DNA of 64,000 nt from Mangrovimonas futianensis (lineage in GTDB: Bacteria > Bacteroidota > Bacteroidia > Flavobacteriales > Flavobacteriaceae), in assembly GCF_021245805.1 (NCBI RefSeq), contig NZ_JAJJNF010000008.1, positions 1 through 64,000 on the forward strand, in the 5' to 3' direction. The first letter of the stretch is position 1. The number at the start of each line of letters is the position of its first letter. The notes below the pieces were generated by a model. That model saw only the letters and a list, made by a program, of their open reading frames with translations, did not search any database and had not been told where the DNA came from. This document shows positions 34,709-43,039 of this stretch, piece by piece. A program made the position numbers and the translations under genes.

Positions 34709-35470
34709 TTATTTTTCCAATTGAATAAATCGATCATCAACAACTGGAGCAATGGTGTCCGTTTTAATGAAATAATCTAGTAAAACATTTCTTATTTTAT
34801 AGTCCATAGAATATACCGTATCATTTGGCTTAAAGAAATCCATGCCATCACCTCCATTGTAGAGGTAGTCATTTGTTGCCACATAATAGGTTTTGGCATC
34901 TTCAATAGGCTCCCCATGAATGGATGCCTTCTTTAAACCACCTTCTTTGTCTAATACCAATTTTAGCCCAGAAATAGGATGCGCTCGATGTCTCGAGACC
35001 AAGTACTCAACCAGTTTGTTCACCTGACTTCCCTTAAGGGATATGACTACAACCTTGTTTTCAAAAGGCATGATTTCGTATGCGGTTCTTGTAGTAATAT
35101 TTCCCTTGGAAATATGGGACCTTATCCCCCCATGATTGAACATGACCAAATCAATATTTTTTCCAGTTCTTTTATTAAAGATGGGGTTTGTTTGTTCTAA
35201 TATGGCATCGGCAAATAGATTGCCTATGGCTGTATTTAAATCACCATCTTTTTTAGTGTAGGTTTCCTTAGAGTAACTTAGAACACTATCCAATTCCTTA
35301 TTTAAATGTTCCCTGTAAGGTTTGATATAATCTTCAATTTCAGGATTAGCTTCAAGGGAATCTGAAATGGGAATTAATACACCTTCAATTTTGACCAATT
35401 GTTGTTTTTCCTGTTTGCAAGAAGCTAAAACGGTGATAGCCAAAAGGAGAGAGAAAAGCTTTAGTTTCAT
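34709..35470 (-). CDS. 5'-nucleotidase C-terminal domain lipoprotein (substrate-binding half)
   Basis: A 253-residue lipoprotein (lipobox VLASC, Cys18) containing only the 5_nucleotid_C domain that in UshA-type enzymes binds the nucleotide base: FNHGGIRSHISKGNITTRTAYEIMPFENKVV and YVATNDYLYNGGDGMDFF, each in short conserved blocks. It has no metal-binding catalytic domain; that is supplied by the next gene. The export routes differ (lipoprotein here, Tat for the partner). Confidence 0.9.
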   Translation of the reverse strand: MKLKLFSLLLAITVLASCKQEKQQLVKIEGVLIPISDSLEANPEIEDYIKPYREHLNKELDSVLSYSKETYTKKDGDLNTAIGNLFADAILEQTNPIFNKRTGKNIDLVMFNHGGIRSHISKGNITTRTAYEIMPFENKVVVISLKGSQVNKLVEYLVSRHRAHPISGLKLVLDKEGGLKKASIHGEPIEDAKTYYVATNDYLYNGGDGMDFFKPNDTVYSMDYKIRNVLLDYFIKTDTIAPVVDDRFIQLEK

Positions 35471-35514
35471 AACTAAACTTGTATAATTTAATAATCAATT
35501 GAAAGGACTTTTAT

Positions 35515-35522
35515 TACCTTTG
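35515..35522 (+). promoter_or_regulatory. -7 box TACCTTTG of the DUF6913-dapA unit
   Basis: TACCTTTG lies 22 bases before the ATG at 35545. A TTG occurs at 35499-35501 but 13 bases away, closer than the usual 17-23. Confidence 0.45.
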
Positions 35523-35544
35523 CAGCAAAAATCGTAAAGTTAGA

Positions 35545-36072
35545 ATGATTTTAAAGGGATTTAAAGAAAAATCTATTAAAAAACAGTTAAATACTTTTTT
35601 AAATCAGCCCCGAGACGGGTTTGATAATAAGAAGGTGGAAAGCTTAGGAATCATTCTCAATGCTGATGAAACGATAGGGTTTGAATTGTTGAAATCTATT
35701 GGTGAAACCATTAATGTTAGGCCAAACAATATAAAGGTGGTAGCTTTTACCCAAGAATCAAGTGAAAAGACATTTTCTTGGAATGATTGTTTCAACCCCA
35801 AGGATTTTGATTGGAAAGGGCAGATTGTCAATCCAGAAATGGATCTGTTTCTCAAAAAGGAATTTGACCTTTTGATAAGCTATTATACACAAGATGTTTT
35901 AGAATTAAAGTATATGACGGCTTTTTCCAAAGCCAAATTAAAAGTGGGAGTTTTTGAGTCTGACCCTAGACTCAATGATTTGATCATCAAAACTAACACT
36001 AAGGATGTGGAAATATTTAAAAGTGAATTATATAAATACCTAAAGGTTTTAAATAAATTAAGTAATGAATAA
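35545..36072 (+). CDS. DUF6913-like cytoplasmic protein
   Basis: A 175-residue soluble protein with no recognised catalytic motif. It resembles DUF6913, a flavobacterial family found next to dapA. It begins with a basic helix (ILKGFKEKSIKKQLNTFL), has alternating strand/helix pattern in the middle (SLGIILNADETIGFELL, NIKVVAFTQ, FDLLISYYTQD) suggesting an alpha/beta fold, and ends in a helical Lys/Leu-rich tail. It overlaps dapA by eight bases, so translation is coupled. Function unknown. Confidence 0.7.
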   Translation: MILKGFKEKSIKKQLNTFLNQPRDGFDNKKVESLGIILNADETIGFELLKSIGETINVRPNNIKVVAFTQESSEKTFSWNDCFNPKDFDWKGQIVNPEMDLFLKKEFDLLISYYTQDVLELKYMTAFSKAKLKVGVFESDPRLNDLIIKTNTKDVEIFKSELYKYLKVLNKLSNE

Positions 36073-36943
36073 TAAATTTGAAGGAACTGGAGTTGCATTA
36101 GTAACGCCTTTCAACGAAGACCTAACTGTAGATTATACGGCGCTAGAAAAAATAGTTGACTATAATATAGAGAACGGTACAGATTATTTGGTAATTAGCG
36201 GAACCACTGGTGAGAGTGTGACTATTACATCTGATGAAAAGGAAAAAATAATTGGAACCATAGTAAAAGTAAATGAAGGTAGAGTACCTCTTGTATTAGG
36301 TATAGGAGGGAACAACACATTAAAGGTGATTGAAGAAATAAAGCAAACAGATTTATCTGGAATTGATGCTATTTTATCTGTTTCACCTTATTATAGTAAA
36401 CCAACTCAAGAAGGAATTTACCAACACTTCAAAGCCATATCTGAAGCTTGTCCAATAGATATTATTTTGTATAATGTACCGGGAAGAACAGCTTCAAACA
36501 TGCTTCCTGAAACAACCTTAAGGTTGGCAAAAGATTTTAAAAACATTGTGGCCGTTAAAGAGGCTGGGAATAATGTTGGACAATATCTTCAATTAATTAA
36601 AAACAAACCAGAGGATTTTATGATCATATCTGGAGATGATGATTTGGCTCTAGGAGTAGTATTGGCTGGAGGATCTGGAGTTATTTCGGTAATTGGACAA
36701 GCATTTCCAAAGGAGTTTTCAAAAATGATTCGTTTAGGTTTGGAAGGAGCTGCCAAAGACGCTTACCAAATTCATTTTAAATTAATGGATGTTACAGGTT
36801 ATATTTTTTCTGAAAATAACCCTGCTGGAATCAAGGCCGTTTTGTCTGGTTTAGGTTTGTGTTTGCCAACTGTTAGATTGCCATTGGTGGAAGCTACTGA
36901 TAGTCTTAAATCAAAAATTAACGAATACATCAAAAACTTCTAA
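36065..36943 (+). CDS. dapA: 4-hydroxy-tetrahydrodipicolinate synthase
   Basis: Condenses pyruvate and aspartate semialdehyde, the first committed step of the diaminopimelate/lysine pathway. The 292 residues form the TIM barrel of the family. The Schiff-base Lys165 is in NIVAVKEAGN. GTTGESVTITSDEK near residue 43 and the active-site Tyr in ILYNVPGRTASNM complete the signature. It works with DapF encoded at 16.8 kb. It overlaps the DUF6913 gene. Confidence 0.96.
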   Translation: MNNKFEGTGVALVTPFNEDLTVDYTALEKIVDYNIENGTDYLVISGTTGESVTITSDEKEKIIGTIVKVNEGRVPLVLGIGGNNTLKVIEEIKQTDLSGIDAILSVSPYYSKPTQEGIYQHFKAISEACPIDIILYNVPGRTASNMLPETTLRLAKDFKNIVAVKEAGNNVGQYLQLIKNKPEDFMIISGDDDLALGVVLAGGSGVISVIGQAFPKEFSKMIRLGLEGAAKDAYQIHFKLMDVTGYIFSENNPAGIKAVLSGLGLCLPTVRLPLVEATDSLKSKINEYIKNF

Positions 36944-37034
36944 AAAGTTAAAATATACTTAAACCTTAAGAGGGGAGGTAATCATCGGTTATTTTAGCCT
37001 TGGAAAAATATTTTTTAAATCCATATTAAAAACC

Positions 37035-37042
37035 TAATTTTG
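37035..37042 (+). promoter_or_regulatory. -7 box TAATTTTG of bamD
   Basis: TAATTTTG lies 15 bases before the first ATG of bamD and fits TAnnTTTG. The 113-base gap to dapA also supports a separate promoter. Confidence 0.42.
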
Positions 37043-37056
37043 CCTCCTGTTTTAAA

Positions 37057-37872
37057 ATGATGAAGAAACTTTTTTACATACTTATAACGTTCACAATTCT
37101 AAGCTCTTGTAGCCCATACCAAAAAGCTCTAAAATCAGAAGATGTTGCATTCAAATATCAGTTGGGTGAAGAATTGTATAATCGTGGTAAGTATTCTAAG
37201 GCCAATAAATTATTTGAACAAATCGTGCCAAGTTACCGTGGTAAGCCTCAAGCAGAAAAGCTAACTTACTTAAACTCCATGGCTTATTACAATATGGAGG
37301 ATTATTACTTGGCTAGTTATCATTTAGATAGGTTTTCTTCGTCTTATCCTAGAAGTGAGAAAACGGAAGAAGTTCAATTTCTAAGTGCTAAAAGTTTGTA
37401 CATGCTTTCTCCAGTTTATTCTAAAGATCAAACTGAAACTAAAGAAGCCTTAGACAAGCTGCAATTATTTATCAATACCCATCCTGATTCTGAATATTTG
37501 CCAGAAGCCAACAAATTGGTGCAGGAGTTGGATTATAAATTAGAGAAAAAAGCCTTTGAAATAGCAAAGCAATACAATCAAATAGCTGGATATACAAGAG
37601 ATTATGATGCTCCTATTAAGGCATTTGAAAATTTTATTTTAGATTTCCCTGGATCAAGCTTTAGAGAAGAAGCTTTGTACTACAGATTTGATTCTGCTTA
37701 TCATTTAGCAATCAATAGTATTGAGTATAAAAAGCAAGAGCGTATCGAGGAAGCGATTAATTTTTACAACTCTTTTAAAAAGTCATATGGCGAATCTGAG
37801 CTTTTGGAATCTGCAGACCAAATGAAAGAGGAATTACAAACCGAGCTACAAAAGTATACTACAAAAAGTTAA
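37057..37872 (+). CDS. bamD: Outer-membrane protein assembly factor BamD
   Basis: A lipoprotein partner of BamA in inserting beta-barrel proteins in the outer membrane. The 271 residues start with a lipobox (LSSC, Cys18) and consist of tetratricopeptide repeats: FKYQLGEELYNRGKYSKANKLFEQIVP, YYLASYHLDRFSSSYPRSEKTEEV, and PIKAFENFILDFPGSSFREEALYYRF. The start could be 37057 or 37060 (MMKK). It heads a conserved six-gene unit (bamD - omega - coaBC - DUF4835 - recN, then fabI). Confidence 0.93.
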   Translation: MMKKLFYILITFTILSSCSPYQKALKSEDVAFKYQLGEELYNRGKYSKANKLFEQIVPSYRGKPQAEKLTYLNSMAYYNMEDYYLASYHLDRFSSSYPRSEKTEEVQFLSAKSLYMLSPVYSKDQTETKEALDKLQLFINTHPDSEYLPEANKLVQELDYKLEKKAFEIAKQYNQIAGYTRDYDAPIKAFENFILDFPGSSFREEALYYRFDSAYHLAINSIEYKKQERIEEAINFYNSFKKSYGESELLESADQMKEELQTELQKYTTKS

Positions 37873-37876
37873 ATTA

Positions 37877-38212
37877 ATGAAGATGGATTTAAAGAAAATC
37901 AAAGCGCCAGTTTCTACGGTAACTTATGATAGAAATCAAATAGATGAACAAACAGATAACATCTATGAATCGATTTCTATTATTTCAAGAAGAGCAGAGC
38001 AGATTAATTCTGAAATTAAAAAGGAATTGATAGAAAAGCTGGAAGAATTTGCTACTTACAATGACAGTTTAGAAGAAATCTTCGAAAACAAAGAGCAAAT
38101 TGAAGTATCAAAGTTCTATGAGAAATTGCCTAAACCTTATGCATTAGCCATTCAAGAATGGTTAGATGATAAGATCTATTTTAGAAACACAGAGGACGAC
38201 TCTAAAGTATAA
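37877..38212 (+). CDS. rpoZ: RNA polymerase omega subunit, Bacteroidota type
   Basis: A 111-residue protein of the highly diverged Bacteroidota omega subunit. IYESISIISRRAEQINSEIKKEL matches the helix that binds the beta' C-terminus. The rest, including the C-terminal EWLDDKIYFRN, is lineage-specific. It is recognised as omega by its constant position between bamD and coaBC and by that helix. It starts four bases after bamD. Confidence 0.83.
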   Translation: MKMDLKKIKAPVSTVTYDRNQIDEQTDNIYESISIISRRAEQINSEIKKELIEKLEEFATYNDSLEEIFENKEQIEVSKFYEKLPKPYALAIQEWLDDKIYFRNTEDDSKV

Positions 38213-38220
38213 TATTACCT

Positions 38221-39432
38221 ATGTCAGTATTAAGCGGCAAAAAAATACTTCTTGGCGTAAGTGCCGGTATTGCCGCTTATAAAACTGCGTCTTTGGTAAG
38301 GCTTTTTATCAAGGTAGGAGCCGAGGTAAAAGTGATTATTACACCCAATGCCAAAGATTTTGTTACCCCTTTAACACTTTCAACTTTATCTAAAAATCCA
38401 GTTCATTCTTCTTTCTATAATGAGGAAGATGAAAATGCGATTTGGAACAACCATGTTGATTATGGTCTTTGGGCCGATTTTATGGTTGTCGCTCCTGCCA
38501 CCGCCAATACCTTATCAAAAATGGCTAATGGGGTTTGCGACAATTTGTTATTGGCTGTATATCTTTCTGCAAAGTGCCCCGTATATTTCGCTCCTGCAAT
38601 GGATTTGGATATGTACAAACATCCCTCTACAGACAAATCCTTTAGAACGTTAAAAGCTTTTGGGAATATTATGATTCCTGCAGATACTGGAGAGCTGGCA
38701 AGTGGCTTGGTAGGAGAAGGAAGAATGGCGGATCCGGAGGACATTATTTCGTTCATTGAACAAGATATAATAAGTAAACTACCTCTAAAAAATAAAAAGG
38801 TTCTTATAACAGCAGGACCTACCTATGAGGCTATAGATCCAGTAAGATTCATAGGGAACCACTCCAGTGGAAAAATGGGATTTGAATTGGCTGAATGCGC
38901 TGCTTCTCTGGGAGCAGAAGTTATTCTGGTTACGGGTCCCACTTATCTTTCTACCAATAATAATAGGATTGCTGTACATCGGATAGTAAGTGCGGAGGAG
39001 ATGTATCACAAGGTGCATGAATTTTATGAAACATGTGATATTGCTATTTGTTCTGCTGCTGTTTCAGACTACCGACCAAAAGTGGTGGCAGATAAAAAAA
39101 TAAAAAAGGAGCAAGAAACGTTACATATAGAGTTGGTGAAGAACAAGGATATCTTGGCTTCTTTAGGGAAAATAAAGAAACAACAATTCTTAGTTGGATT
39201 TGCATTAGAGACCAATAATGAAATAGAAAATGCAAAGGAGAAACTGAAAAGAAAAAATTTAAATTTAATTGTCTTAAATTCGTTAAACGATCAAGGTGCA
39301 GGATTTAAAACACCAACTAATAAAATCACCTTAATTGACGCTCAGGAAAACTTTAAGGCTTTTGAATTGAAGTCTAAAGCTGAGGTAGCAAATGATATTT
39401 TTAATGAAATTGTGATGCATTTAAATGAATAA
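38221..39432 (+). CDS. coaBC: Phosphopantothenoylcysteine synthetase/decarboxylase
   Basis: Bifunctional coenzyme A synthesis enzyme. CoaC flavoprotein decarboxylase (1-185): GVSAGIAAYKTASLVR at the start and the substrate-clamp motif as APAMDLDMY, where the usual Asn of PxMNxxMW is Asp. CoaB synthetase (190-403): KKVLITAGPTYEAIDPVRFIGNHSSGKMG, ICSAAVSDYRP, and Lys in VADKKIKK. The Asn-to-Asp change is common in this phylum. It overlaps the DUF4835 gene by eight bases. The last CoA step, coaE, is at 51.9 kb. Confidence 0.95.
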   Translation: MSVLSGKKILLGVSAGIAAYKTASLVRLFIKVGAEVKVIITPNAKDFVTPLTLSTLSKNPVHSSFYNEEDENAIWNNHVDYGLWADFMVVAPATANTLSKMANGVCDNLLLAVYLSAKCPVYFAPAMDLDMYKHPSTDKSFRTLKAFGNIMIPADTGELASGLVGEGRMADPEDIISFIEQDIISKLPLKNKKVLITAGPTYEAIDPVRFIGNHSSGKMGFELAECAASLGAEVILVTGPTYLSTNNNRIAVHRIVSAEEMYHKVHEFYETCDIAICSAAVSDYRPKVVADKKIKKEQETLHIELVKNKDILASLGKIKKQQFLVGFALETNNEIENAKEKLKRKNLNLIVLNSLNDQGAGFKTPTNKITLIDAQENFKAFELKSKAEVANDIFNEIVMHLNE

Positions 39433-40312
39433 AATTCTTTTATATTTTTTATTGTTTGTTGGAATTCAGTCGTTTTCCCAAGAATTGAACTGTAATTTAG
39501 TTATTAATGCGCAACAAACTGGAAATGAAAATTTCCAAGTTTTTACGACGCTTGAAAAGCAACTAACGGAATTTGTGAATAATACCACTTGGACTAACAA
39601 GGTGTTTAAACCACAAGAGCGCATCAATTGTAGTATGGTTATCACCATTACCAATAAAAGTGGCGACTTGTACAATGGTAGTATTCAGGTTCAATCTACA
39701 AGACCAGTTTTTGGTTCTACTTACAGCACACCTGTTTATAACGTTAATGATAAGAACTTTTCGTTTAGATATCAGGAATTCCAAAACATGGTGTTTAACC
39801 CCAATCAATTTCAGTCCAATTTGATATCTGTTATAGCATTTCATGTTTATATGATTTTAGGTGTAGATGCCGATACATTTGTCTTACAAGGCGGCGAGGC
39901 TTATTTTCAACAAGCTAGAACCATTGTGAATTACTCACAGCAAGAAGGGTTTTCTGGATGGAAATTGGAAGATGGGTTGCAAACACGATTTGCTTTAATC
40001 GAGACCATTCAATCCCAAACTTATAAAGAGTATCGCCAAGTATTATATGATTATCATCGTGAGGGCATGGACCAGATGTATGAAGATGTAAAAGCTGCCA
40101 AGAAAAATGTGGCAGATGCCATTATAGAATTAGAGCCTATGAATAATAGAAGACCTAATTCTTACTTAATGCGAACCTTTTTTGATGCTAAAGCCGATGA
40201 GATAGAACAGGTTTTTTCTGATGGACCCAGCGTTGAAATCACTAAGTTAACTAGTGTGCTTAACAAAATTGCGCCTATCCATGCCGGTAAATGGCGTTCT
40301 ATTAAATTTTAG
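39425..40312 (+). CDS. DUF4835 exported protein (PorD-like, T9SS-associated)
   Basis: A 295-residue protein with a signal peptide (1-18, ending QSFSQE) and the DUF4835 domain (ELNCNLVINAQQTGN, INCSMVITITNKSGDLY, YQEFQNMVFNPNQFQSNLISVIAFHVYMILG). Members are now often named PorD and linked to type IX secretion. I know this from family naming only; the sequence itself shows just a periplasmic or outer-membrane-associated protein. Its neighbours are envelope and housekeeping genes (bamD, recN). Confidence 0.82.
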   Translation: MNKILLYFLLFVGIQSFSQELNCNLVINAQQTGNENFQVFTTLEKQLTEFVNNTTWTNKVFKPQERINCSMVITITNKSGDLYNGSIQVQSTRPVFGSTYSTPVYNVNDKNFSFRYQEFQNMVFNPNQFQSNLISVIAFHVYMILGVDADTFVLQGGEAYFQQARTIVNYSQQEGFSGWKLEDGLQTRFALIETIQSQTYKEYRQVLYDYHREGMDQMYEDVKAAKKNVADAIIELEPMNNRRPNSYLMRTFFDAKADEIEQVFSDGPSVEITKLTSVLNKIAPIHAGKWRSIKF

Positions 40313-40353
40313 TCGTAATTTAGAATTTCCTAACTTCTCTATATTTCGAGAAT

Positions 40354-42006
40354 ATGCTAACATCCCTAGCCATAAAAAATTATGCGTTAATTGACCACTT
40401 ACAGGTTCAATTCAATCAAGGACTTACCATCATAACCGGTGAAACCGGAGCCGGTAAATCCATCCTATTAGGAGGTTTGTCCCTTATTTTAGGAAAGCGT
40501 GCAGATTTATCTTCACTTAAGGATTCTGAAAAGAAATGCATTATTGAGGCTGTTTTTGATGTGAAACATTATGATTTGGCAGATTTATTCAAGGAAGAAG
40601 ACCTAGACTATGAGCCTCAAACTATTATCAGAAGGGAAATTTTGCCTTCTGGTAAATCTAGAGCATTTGTCAACGACTCACCTGTAAATTTATCCAGTTT
40701 ACAGGCGTTAAGCAAACGATTAATTGATATTCATTCGCAACATGAAACGGTTCAAATAACCGAGGATGATTTTCAATTTCAGATTATTGATGCTTTAGCA
40801 GCTAATGGATCTAGAGTAAGTACTTATAAAGACTTGCTTAGAGAGTTTCGATCGCTTCAAAGTAATTTAGACAGGTTGCTTAAGCAAAAAGCAGAGGCTA
40901 TAAAAGAGTATGATTACCATGCTTTTTTATTGAATGAGTTGGAGGAAGCCAAACTAGACAGTGAAGATTTGGAAGCTTTGGAGGAAGAATATGAAATGCT
41001 GAACAATGTTGAGGAAATTCAGGAAAAACTAGCGCATTCGGTAAGCTTATTGAGTGAAGAAGAAATCGGGGTTTTAAAATCTTTAACCGAACTTAAAAAC
41101 CAATTTCAAGGTTTGTCAGGATTTGGTTCTAAATACCAAGACTTGTACGGACGTATCAATAGCGCATTAATTGAATTGGATGACGTTTTCTCGGAAGTAG
41201 AAAATTTGAAGGATGGGGTGGAAACAGATCCTAACAGATTAGAATTTGTCAATGGCAGGCTACAGGTCATTAATAATTTGTTTACAAAACACCTAGTAGA
41301 TTCGATACCAGAACTGCTTACAATCAAACAAGAGTTGGGAGAGAAGGTTTCTAAGACCGAAAATTTAGACGAAGAAATTTCTGAATTGGAAAACAAGATC
41401 CTTCTCAAAGAAAAGGCTCTTAATCAAGCAGCTAAAGAAATTCATGAAAACAGACAAAAAGTAATACCTTCCTTGATACAGCAATTGAAAGATATTTTGT
41501 CTCAGTTGGGAATGCCCAATGCGCAATTTAAAATAGAATTACAGCTTGTCAACCAATTTCTCCAAAACGGAAAAGACCAAATAGCCTTTTTGTTTGTGGC
41601 TAACAAAGGAGGGAACTTTAATGAGCTTAAAAAAGCGGCGTCAGGAGGAGAGTTATCACGAATTATGTTGGCTGTGAAGGCCATTTTATCTAATTACGTT
41701 CAATTACCTACCATCATGTTTGATGAGATAGATACGGGTGTATCAGGCGAGATTTCGCATAAAATGGGACAAATTATGTTGGATATGAGTAAAAACATGC
41801 AGGTTTTTGCAATTACCCACTTACCTCAAATCGCAGCAAAAGGGCATAGTCATTTTAAAGTGTACAAGGAAGATAAGGAGGATGTTACAGAAACCAACCT
41901 GGTTAAATTAAACCATGACGAACGAATTATTGAGATTGCCCAAATGCTGGGAGGGGTTGAAATTTCAAATTCAGCCATTGCTCATGCCAAACAATTATTG
42001 AATTAA
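40354..42006 (+). CDS. recN: DNA repair ATPase RecN
   Basis: An SMC-like ATPase of double-strand-break repair. The 550 residues have Walker A GETGAGKS at 29-36 near the N-terminus, then the PIIRRE-like TIIRREILPSGKSRAFVNDSPV. A long coiled-coil hairpin spans about 150-380. The C-terminal ATPase half carries the signature ASGGELSRIMLAVK and Walker B TIMFDEIDTGVSGE near residue 450. Length is typical. Confidence 0.97.
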   Translation: MLTSLAIKNYALIDHLQVQFNQGLTIITGETGAGKSILLGGLSLILGKRADLSSLKDSEKKCIIEAVFDVKHYDLADLFKEEDLDYEPQTIIRREILPSGKSRAFVNDSPVNLSSLQALSKRLIDIHSQHETVQITEDDFQFQIIDALAANGSRVSTYKDLLREFRSLQSNLDRLLKQKAEAIKEYDYHAFLLNELEEAKLDSEDLEALEEEYEMLNNVEEIQEKLAHSVSLLSEEEIGVLKSLTELKNQFQGLSGFGSKYQDLYGRINSALIELDDVFSEVENLKDGVETDPNRLEFVNGRLQVINNLFTKHLVDSIPELLTIKQELGEKVSKTENLDEEISELENKILLKEKALNQAAKEIHENRQKVIPSLIQQLKDILSQLGMPNAQFKIELQLVNQFLQNGKDQIAFLFVANKGGNFNELKKAASGGELSRIMLAVKAILSNYVQLPTIMFDEIDTGVSGEISHKMGQIMLDMSKNMQVFAITHLPQIAAKGHSHFKVYKEDKEDVTETNLVKLNHDERIIEIAQMLGGVEISNSAIAHAKQLLN

Positions 42007-42009
42007 TAC

Positions 42010-42017
42010 TATCTTTG
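42010..42017 (+). promoter_or_regulatory. -7 box TATCTTTG of fabI
   Basis: TATCTTTG starts four bases after the recN stop and ends 29 bases before the fabI ATG. It fits TAnnTTTG and suggests that fabI can be transcribed separately from recN. Confidence 0.42.
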
Positions 42018-42046
42018 AATTTTAAAACCATCGTAATAATAAGAAT

Positions 42047-42865
42047 ATGTCGTACAATTTATTAAAAGGTAAAAAAGGAATCATTTTTGGAGCTTTAGAT
42101 GAAAACTCTATTGCATGGAAAACGGCAGAAAGAGTTCATGAAGAAGGAGGGACTTTCGTGCTTACCAATGCGCCAATTGCCATGAGAATGGGGCAAATAA
42201 AAGACTTGGCAGAAAAAACAGGCTCTGAAATTATTCCAGCCGATGCCACATCTGTGGAAGACCTTGACAATTTGGTTGAAAAATCCATGGAAATTTTAGG
42301 CGGAAAAATAGACTTTGTACTTCATTCAATTGGGATGTCCATTAACGTGAGAAAGGGGAGACACTATACAGATCAAAATTATGAATGGACTCAAAAAGGA
42401 ACAGACGTTTCTGCGATGTCCTTTCACAAAGTCATGCAATCTTTATACAAGGCTGATGCCATGAATGAGTGGGGAAGTATTGTAGCCCTCACCTATATGG
42501 CGGCACAGAGAGTGTTTCCAGATTATAATGACATGGCAGATAACAAGGCGTATTTAGAAAGTATCGCTAGAAGTTTTGGGTATTTCTTTGGTAAAGAGAA
42601 AAAAGTAAGAGTCAATACCATTTCACAATCACCTACACCAACCACAGCCGGACAAGGTGTCAAGGGCTTTGATGGGTTTATCAATTATGCTGATAAGATG
42701 TCGCCTTTAGGAAACGCAAGTGCATTGGATTGTGCTAATTATACGGTTTCTTTATTTAGTGATTTAACTAAGATGGTGACTTTACAAAACTTATTCCATG
42801 ATGGAGGCTTTAGTAACATGGGAGTGAGCCAGGAAGTTATGGAGGCTTTTGCTCCAGAAGAATAA
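42047..42865 (+). CDS. fabI: Enoyl-[acyl-carrier-protein] reductase (NADH)
   Basis: Last reduction of each fatty acid elongation cycle. The 272 residues form a short-chain reductase with the FabI pattern: cofactor start KKGIIFGALDENSIAW, FVLHSIGMS, and catalytic Tyr160 and Lys167 in DYNDMADNK (Tyr-X6-Lys). SPTPTTAGQGVKGF is the substrate-lid region. It is followed by a terminator. Confidence 0.95.
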   Translation: MSYNLLKGKKGIIFGALDENSIAWKTAERVHEEGGTFVLTNAPIAMRMGQIKDLAEKTGSEIIPADATSVEDLDNLVEKSMEILGGKIDFVLHSIGMSINVRKGRHYTDQNYEWTQKGTDVSAMSFHKVMQSLYKADAMNEWGSIVALTYMAAQRVFPDYNDMADNKAYLESIARSFGYFFGKEKKVRVNTISQSPTPTTAGQGVKGFDGFINYADKMSPLGNASALDCANYTVSLFSDLTKMVTLQNLFHDGGFSNMGVSQEVMEAFAPEE

Positions 42866-42891
42866 AGTAAAATATTTAGTTTCAATAAATT

Positions 42892-42917
42892 AAAGGTGTC
42901 CAATGGGCGCCTTTTTT
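42892..42917 (+). terminator. Terminator of fabI
   Basis: AAAGGTGTCC pairs with GGGCGCCTTT (two G-U pairs) around AAT, then a run of seven T. It is 27 bases after the fabI stop. Confidence 0.85.
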
Positions 42918-43039
42918 TGTAGGGTAATTCGTCGTTTAAATTATGGGTTTTATCGATTTGATAGGATTGTTCACTATTGTTCAAAGTGTTATGCTTAATT
43001 TGAAAGCTTAACTATTTATTAATCTATTAAAAACTTATT

